Assembly (NCBI GenBank): GCA_045546275.1
Contig: JAZQCM010000037.1
Span: 1-64,000, forward strand
DNA from: RGIG1927 sp045546275
GTDB lineage: Bacteria > Bacillota > Clostridia > UMGS1883
Direction of reading: 5' to 3'
Length of the DNA: 64,000 nt
This document shows positions 59,480-64,000 of the stretch, in pieces. Made by a program: the position numbers and the translations under genes. Under the pieces are notes generated by a model that was not told the origin of the DNA, made no database searches, and saw only the letters and a program-made list of their open reading frames with translations. Position 1 is the stretch's first letter; the number at the start of each line of letters is the position of its first letter.

Positions 59480-61582
59480 ATTAAACTTATAATAGCAGAA
59501 AAGCCCAGCTTGGCGAGAAACATTGCGGCGAGCATAGGAAACACAAAAAGAGCCGACGGCTACATGCAGTGCGGAGAATATATAATAACATGGGTTTTCG
59601 GTCACCTGTTTTCACTTCGTGACATTGATTTTTATTCACCAAATCCCGACGGAACAAATCGATGGACTGTTAAAAACATTCCCTGTTTTCCCGAAAAATT
59701 TTTGTTTGAACTGAAAAAGGACCCTGTTACCAAAAAGGTTGATAGTGGCGTTGAAAAGCAGTTTGAAACAATAAAAGCGCTTATTAATAATCCCGATGTT
59801 GATATGATAATAAACGCAGGGGACGCGGACAGAGAGGGCGAAATTATTGTACGTACCTGTGTTATGGAGGCAGAAAATGCAAAAAAGCCCTTCATGCGGC
59901 TTTGGCTGCCTGACCAGACCCCCGAAACAATCCGCGTGGCACTCAATGACATGAAGGGCGAAGCCGAGTACGAAAACTTAGCCAACGAAGGCTATGCCCG
60001 AACATATATTGACTGGCTGTACGGTGTTAACTTAACACGCTACGCAACCTTAAAAAACGGCAAGCTTTTAAGAGTGGGCAGGGTTATTGTGCCCATTGTA
60101 AAAGCCGTTTACGACAGGGACATGGCAATTAAAAACTTTGTGCCCGACATTTATTATGCAATAACAAGCAAAGAGGTAACGAGTGGCGAAGAGGTTGAGT
60201 TAACAAGCAAGGAGCAGTTTAACAAAAACGAGTTTTTAAAGGCAAAAGAGCTTTGTGACAAGTACAACAGCTCAAAGGCTGTAGTTGTGTCCAAAAAGAA
60301 GAAAAAGGACACCATGAAGCCGGGAAAGCTCTATTCCTTAACAAAGCTTCAGAATGTTTTAGGTAAAAAACATAAAATGAGCATGGAAAAAAGCCTTAAA
60401 ATAGTACAGGACTTGTACGAAAGAGGCTTTGTGACCTACCCAAGAACAAACTCCGAGTACCTTGCAACAGCGGAAAAGGGCAAAATAAAAACCATTTTGG
60501 AGTCCGTTGGTAAAATTGGCTACCCCGTTAAATTCAAGGACGGGAAAAACATTTTTGACGACAGCAAAATTGAGTCCCATTCGGCATTAACGCCCACTTA
60601 CAAAATTCCCAAAAAGACCGATTTAACCGAAGAGGAATTTGTTGTTTATTCAACCATCATGCGCCGTTTTGTGGCAGTTTTCTGCAGTGAAGACTGTGTT
60701 GTTGAAAAAACGGAAATCACAATTGATGTGGGTGGCTTTGAGGAGTTTAGCTTAAAAGGCAATGTAATTGTTGAGCCCGGCTGGACAAAGTACGACGACT
60801 ACTCCAGAAAGGACAAGGTTTTGCCAAAGCTTGAAAAGGGCGATGAGGTTAACATTAACTTCAAGCCTACCGAAAAGGAAACACAGCCGCCCAAGCACTA
60901 CACCATTGAAACCTTGAACAATTACCTTAAAAACCCCTTCCGTGAGGACAAGAAAAAACTTGACGAGGAAAACGACGAGGAAGAATATAAGGCAATTTTT
61001 GAAGGGTTGGAATTGGGCACCGAAGCCACAAGAACAGGCATAATTGACAATGCAAAAAAAAGCGGATATATTGAATTGAAAAAAGATGTTTACAAAATCC
61101 TGCCCGACGGAATTAACCTTATTGAAGCTCTTTCACGAATGAACATAAGCATGGACAAATACAAAACCGCAGAAGTTGGCAAAGCATTAAAAAAGGTTTT
61201 CCGTGGCGAATTTACCATTGAAGACAGCATTGAAATTGCAAAAAAGGAAATAGCAGAGGTTTTTCAAAAAAAACAAGCTACTCCCGAAACTGACACCGAC
61301 GACGGATTTTTTGGCGACGTTGCAGGCAAGTGCCCCTTGTGCAATGGAGAAATACGGCGCACAAGCTTTGGCTACGGCTGTTCAAACTACCGTGAAAACG
61401 GTTGCAAATTTTCCGTAAATAACGTGATTTGCAAAAGGGTTATTTCCATTGCAAACGTAAAGCACATGCTTGAAACAGGAAAAACATATAAAATATCGGG
61501 TTTTGTTTCGCCCAAAACAGGCAAGAGCTTTGATGCATTATTAAAGCTTGAAAACGGAAAATGTGTATTTGATTTTAATTAA
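59480..61582 (+). CDS. topB: DNA topoisomerase III (proposed AUU start)
   Basis: Type IA topoisomerase of about 700 residues. The Toprim motif is split by the usual start choice: KLIIAEKPSLARNIAA must be included, but the frame from the stop at 59432 holds no ATG, GTG or TTG before the TTG at 59510, which would remove it. ATT at 59480 lies 8 bases after AGGCGG and gives the canonical start, so I propose AUU. Further motifs: DADREGEIIV, active-site Tyr320 in FVTYPRTNSEYL, HSALTPT and a C-terminal zinc-like CPLCNGEI. It decatenates DNA and resolves recombination intermediates. Confidence 0.88.
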   Translation: MKLIIAEKPSLARNIAASIGNTKRADGYMQCGEYIITWVFGHLFSLRDIDFYSPNPDGTNRWTVKNIPCFPEKFLFELKKDPVTKKVDSGVEKQFETIKALINNPDVDMIINAGDADREGEIIVRTCVMEAENAKKPFMRLWLPDQTPETIRVALNDMKGEAEYENLANEGYARTYIDWLYGVNLTRYATLKNGKLLRVGRVIVPIVKAVYDRDMAIKNFVPDIYYAITSKEVTSGEEVELTSKEQFNKNEFLKAKELCDKYNSSKAVVVSKKKKKDTMKPGKLYSLTKLQNVLGKKHKMSMEKSLKIVQDLYERGFVTYPRTNSEYLATAEKGKIKTILESVGKIGYPVKFKDGKNIFDDSKIESHSALTPTYKIPKKTDLTEEEFVVYSTIMRRFVAVFCSEDCVVEKTEITIDVGGFEEFSLKGNVIVEPGWTKYDDYSRKDKVLPKLEKGDEVNINFKPTEKETQPPKHYTIETLNNYLKNPFREDKKKLDEENDEEEYKAIFEGLELGTEATRTGIIDNAKKSGYIELKKDVYKILPDGINLIEALSRMNISMDKYKTAEVGKALKKVFRGEFTIEDSIEIAKKEIAEVFQKKQATPETDTDDGFFGDVAGKCPLCNGEIRRTSFGYGCSNYRENGCKFSVNNVICKRVISIANVKHMLETGKTYKISGFVSPKTGKSFDALLKLENGKCVFDFN

Positions 61583-61610
61583 TGTGTCATACTATGCTTG
61601 AGGTGATAGT

Positions 61611-61769
61611 ATGAAATATATTTGTGAAATGTGCGGCTGGATATACGACGAAGAAAAAGGCGACGAGGCACATGGCATTCCAAAGGGAACAAAGTTTTCT
61701 GATTTACCCGAGGACTTTAAATGCCCACTATGCAATGTGGGCAAGGACATGTTTGAAAAAATGGAATAA
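61611..61769 (+). CDS. Rubredoxin
   Basis: A 52-residue iron protein with one iron on four cysteines: CEMCGW (residues 5-10) and CPLC (38-41). The GTKFSDLPEDFKCPLCNVGK stretch is the family core. Such electron carriers serve oxygen and peroxide reductases in anaerobes. AGGTGAT lies before the ATG, 28 bp after topB, so the two may share a transcript. It is short enough to be missed by length-filtered gene calling. Confidence 0.95.
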   Translation: MKYICEMCGWIYDEEKGDEAHGIPKGTKFSDLPEDFKCPLCNVGKDMFEKME

Positions 61770-61805
61770 AGGCTTAAAAAGCCTTTATACATATTAGGAG
61801 TTTTT

Positions 61806-62717
61806 ATGTACGATTATATATACCGTGAATCCTTAAAAAGAGCAAAACATAAAATATGGATTTTTTCCGACCTTCAGCAGTCGGAGCCTGAAAACGCACA
61901 AAAATGTCTTGATGTGTGCATGGAAGACTTTTACACTATGGGAAACCCTTGTGACATGATATGGTTTTTGGGCGACTGCGTTGAGGGAACTGACAAAAAT
62001 AAGCTCGACAAAATGTGCAATTCCTTGGAAAATGCCTTTGAAAAGCTCAATGTTCCTGTTTGCTTTGTGGCAGGTAACCATGATTTGGACTATGAGCGCT
62101 ACGGCGAAGGCGGAAAGGACAAGGTTTGCATTCCTTTTTATGAAACTGTAAAAAAGCACCCTACTTGGCATTTTGCAAAAACTGTTGAGGATGCTTACTT
62201 TAAGGTTGGCATTGGCAATTTCAAAATTTATTTTTTCACCGACCATATTGCGCCCGATAAATCCTGGAACACAACCCACGGCGACATTCACGGCGAAAAA
62301 AGTAAATATCCCCACATTGAAACCCTAAAGAGGGTAAAAGACGAAATTCAAAAGGAAAACTGCCCTGTTATAACAGCATCACACTATTCGTTTGCAGGTG
62401 GCAGCAGACCATCGGATTTATTCAACAACATCCTGCCGCTTCCCAGTAATGTGAAAATTCATTTTTACGGACACGCCCACATAGGCGACTTTGACTGGGC
62501 AGGGGATAGCCCTTATCAAAGAATAAGCTGGATGAAAATGCACGACATTCCCCAGATTAATGTGTCAAGCTTTGAAAACATACGTGGCAGAAAATGCCGT
62601 AGTGTGTTCTTGCACATTTATCCCGACAATTCACTTGGCGTTTTCTTCCGCAATCACGACGACAAATGTTTTTCCGAGTGCTATTTTCCCTCAAAAACAA
62701 ACGATATACATAAATAA
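61806..62717 (+). CDS. Calcineurin-like metallophosphoesterase
   Basis: A 303-residue cytosolic phosphoesterase with the full metal set: FSDLQQ (Asp), FLGDCVEG, AGNHDLDYE, TASHYSF and GHAHIGDFD. The order and spacing are standard for the calcineurin-like fold. AGGAG precedes the ATG. The substrate cannot be predicted. Confidence 0.87.
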   Translation: MYDYIYRESLKRAKHKIWIFSDLQQSEPENAQKCLDVCMEDFYTMGNPCDMIWFLGDCVEGTDKNKLDKMCNSLENAFEKLNVPVCFVAGNHDLDYERYGEGGKDKVCIPFYETVKKHPTWHFAKTVEDAYFKVGIGNFKIYFFTDHIAPDKSWNTTHGDIHGEKSKYPHIETLKRVKDEIQKENCPVITASHYSFAGGSRPSDLFNNILPLPSNVKIHFYGHAHIGDFDWAGDSPYQRISWMKMHDIPQINVSSFENIRGRKCRSVFLHIYPDNSLGVFFRNHDDKCFSECYFPSKTNDIHK

Positions 62718-62729
62718 AGGAGAATACAA

Positions 62730-63251
62730 ATGAACGAAATTATTAAAGCAATGATTGAAAGACGAAGCTGTAAGAGCTTCAAAGGTGACATGTTACCAAA
62801 AGAAACAATCCAAAAGGTTATTGAAGCAGGGCTTTGGGCGGCAAACGGACGCGGACTTCAAACACCAATTATTGTTGCCGTTACCGACAAAGAAACACGA
62901 GACAAATTGTCAAAGCTTAATGCAAATGTGTTTGGTGCAACGAATGACCCCTTTTACAATGCACCTGTGGTACTCATTGTGCTTGCACCAAAAGAGCATC
63001 CAAACCGTGTTTACGACGGAAGCTTGGTTATGGGCAACTTAATGCTTGCAGCACACTCAATGGGCATTGGCAGCTGTTGGATACACCGTGCAAAAGAGGT
63101 TATGGCAATGCCCGAAGGCAAAGACATTTTAAATTCACTTGGCATTGAAGGCGAGTGGGAAGGTGTTGGCAACTGCGTTTTAGGCTTGCCTGAGGGTGCT
63201 TTAAAAGAAGCACAGCCAAGAAAAGACAACAGAGTTTATTGGGTAGAATAA
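62730..63251 (+). CDS. Nitroreductase-family flavoprotein
   Basis: A 173-residue FMN enzyme. The N-terminal MIERRSCKSFKGDML contains the Arg-Arg/Ser FMN pattern, and the later AAHSMGIGSCWIHRAKEV and CVLGLP are typical. AAAGGAG precedes the ATG. It follows the phosphoesterase by 12 bp. The acceptor is unknown. Confidence 0.92.
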   Translation: MNEIIKAMIERRSCKSFKGDMLPKETIQKVIEAGLWAANGRGLQTPIIVAVTDKETRDKLSKLNANVFGATNDPFYNAPVVLIVLAPKEHPNRVYDGSLVMGNLMLAAHSMGIGSCWIHRAKEVMAMPEGKDILNSLGIEGEWEGVGNCVLGLPEGALKEAQPRKDNRVYWVE

Positions 63252-63253
63252 GA

Positions 63254-63281
63254 AAAAGGCGTTGCATTTGCAACGCCTTTT
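63254..63281. terminator. Bidirectional intrinsic terminator
   Basis: A 13-bp stem AAAAGGCGTTGCA (63254-63266) and TGCAACGCCTTTT (63269-63281), loop TT, between the convergent nitroreductase and NhaC-type genes. Confidence 0.88.
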
Positions 63282-63291
63282 AGTTTTAAAA

Positions 63292-64000
63292 TTACTGTTT
63301 GTTTGTAACTGCCTTAAGCACAAACAATGTTCCGATTGTAAGAACAATACCAACAGGAAGAAGGATAAATGCGTTCTGTACAAATGCTGCAAGAAGGTAG
63401 CAAACAAAGCTGATTGCCGCTACTGTGATTGCATAGGGAAGCTGTGTTGATACGTGATTAAGGTGATTGGACTGGCTACCTGCAGAAGCCATGATTGTTG
63501 TGTCGGAGATGGGTGAGCAGTGGTCGCCACAAACCGCACCTGCCAAGCAAGCGCTCATACCGATAATGAGAAGTTCACTGCCGGGTTCAAAGATTGCTGC
63601 AACAATGGGAATAAGAATACCGAATGTACCCCAGGATGTACCTGTAGAGAATGAAAGAATACAAGCAACAATGAAGATAATTGCAGGAAGGAAGTTTGCA
63701 AGACCTGCTGCAGAACCCTTCATGAGTGTTTCTACAAATACATCGGCACCAAGAAGACCTGTCATATTCTTAAGTGCTGTTGCAAATGTAAGAATTAAAA
63801 TTGCAGGAACCATTGCATTGAAGCCCTTGGGAATGCATTCCATTGCTTCCTTGAATGTAACAAGCTTTCTTGCCATGAGGTAAATAATTGTAACAATAAG
63901 AGCAATAATAGCGCCCCAGGGAAGACCAACAGTTGCATCTGTGTTACCAAATGCTGTAATGAAGTCATCGCCTGCGAAGAAACCGCCAACATAAAGAAGG
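63292..64000 (-). CDS. NhaC-family Na+/H+ antiporter, C-terminal part (runs off right edge)
   Basis: A multi-helix membrane protein whose N-terminus lies beyond the window; 235 C-terminal residues are present. The pattern FIVACILSFSTGTSWGTFGIL and GAVCGDHCSPISDTTIMAS is the NhaC-type signature. The frame is open to position 64000 without a stop, so the ATG at 63876 is internal. A Na+/H+ exchanger fits the Na+-type ATP synthase in the window; physiological coupling is inference. Confidence 0.9.
   Translation of the reverse strand, partial: LLYVGGFFAGDDFITAFGNTDATVGLPWGAIIALIVTIIYLMARKLVTFKEAMECIPKGFNAMVPAILILTFATALKNMTGLLGADVFVETLMKGSAAGLANFLPAIIFIVACILSFSTGTSWGTFGILIPIVAAIFEPGSELLIIGMSACLAGAVCGDHCSPISDTTIMASAGSQSNHLNHVSTQLPYAITVAAISFVCYLLAAFVQNAFILLPVGIVLTIGTLFVLKAVTNKQ

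Noticed and set aside
1..64000. tRNA, rRNA, insertion sequence or phage genes
   Set aside because: I looked for T-loop words, rRNA-like stretches and transposase or integrase motifs by eye and saw none; a dedicated scan could still find a tRNA.

Overview
The window reads as the chromosome of a low-G+C, spore-forming, anaerobic Firmicute of the class Clostridia, probably an uncultured gut lineage. Sporulation-linked genes (spmA, spmB, a BofC-like protein, ricT, an AbrB-type regulator) sit beside anaerobic metabolism genes: pyruvate formate-lyase with its activase, rubredoxin, HemW, and an F-type ATP synthase whose c subunit carries the sodium-binding signature. Secreted GH43 arabinanase-like enzymes and BspA-type leucine-rich-repeat proteins suggest life on plant polysaccharide in a gut. 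I saw no rRNA, tRNA, CRISPR array or transposase. Promoter calls rest on -35/-10 matches with 16-18 bp spacing, and terminator calls on hairpin plus T-run; none is computed.

Layout. 1-1253: a class A penicillin-binding protein cut by the left edge, and a divergent BofC-like gene. 1255-4034: an amino-acid ABC importer operon ending in a TrpR-like regulator, with an 18-bp perfect palindrome inside its promoter. 4041-8388: a sugar-isomerase-like gene and ilvB-ilvN-ilvC, preceded by an attenuator with a 35-residue leader peptide rich in Ile, Val and Leu. 8494-22539: an acyltransferase and a long housekeeping run (yaaO-like decarboxylase, holB, ricT, 2-hydroxyacid dehydrogenase, phosphatase, lepA, hemW, recX, rimO, pgsA, ispD-like, epimerase, fRMsr, SDR), mostly with overlapping or nearly touching genes. 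22540-24599: nested hairpins, a divergent TetR/DegV pair with overlapping promoters, more hairpins. 24600-29395: a tightly coupled five-gene operon (S24/S26-like peptidase, GH43, LamG protein, small membrane protein, sirtuin).

29510-39591: a large LRR protein, an asymmetric heterodimeric ABC exporter, an XRE regulator and a second, larger LRR protein with duplicated carbohydrate-binding-like modules. 39676-46684: the ATP synthase operon (atpZ-I-B-E-F-H-A-G-D-C). 46690-53615: an esterase, a DUF523 protein, pflB-pflA, CcdA with a TlpA-like thioredoxin, and an acidic membrane protein. 53646-53848: a hairpin-rich MITE-like element next to a P-loop kinase gene. 54463-64000: arabinanase, UDP-galactopyranose mutase, spmAB, an AbrB-type regulator, topB, rubredoxin, phosphoesterase, nitroreductase and an NhaC-type antiporter cut by the right edge.

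The observations I rate highest are the ilv leader-peptide attenuator; two genes (spmA and topB) whose conserved N-termini and ribosome-binding sites point to AUU start codons; the sodium-type c subunit; the degenerate ATP site split over the two ABC exporter genes; the MITE-like element; and the importer operator. I did not find a clearly new multi-gene system. The nearest candidate is the coupled peptidase-GH43-LamG-sirtuin operon.
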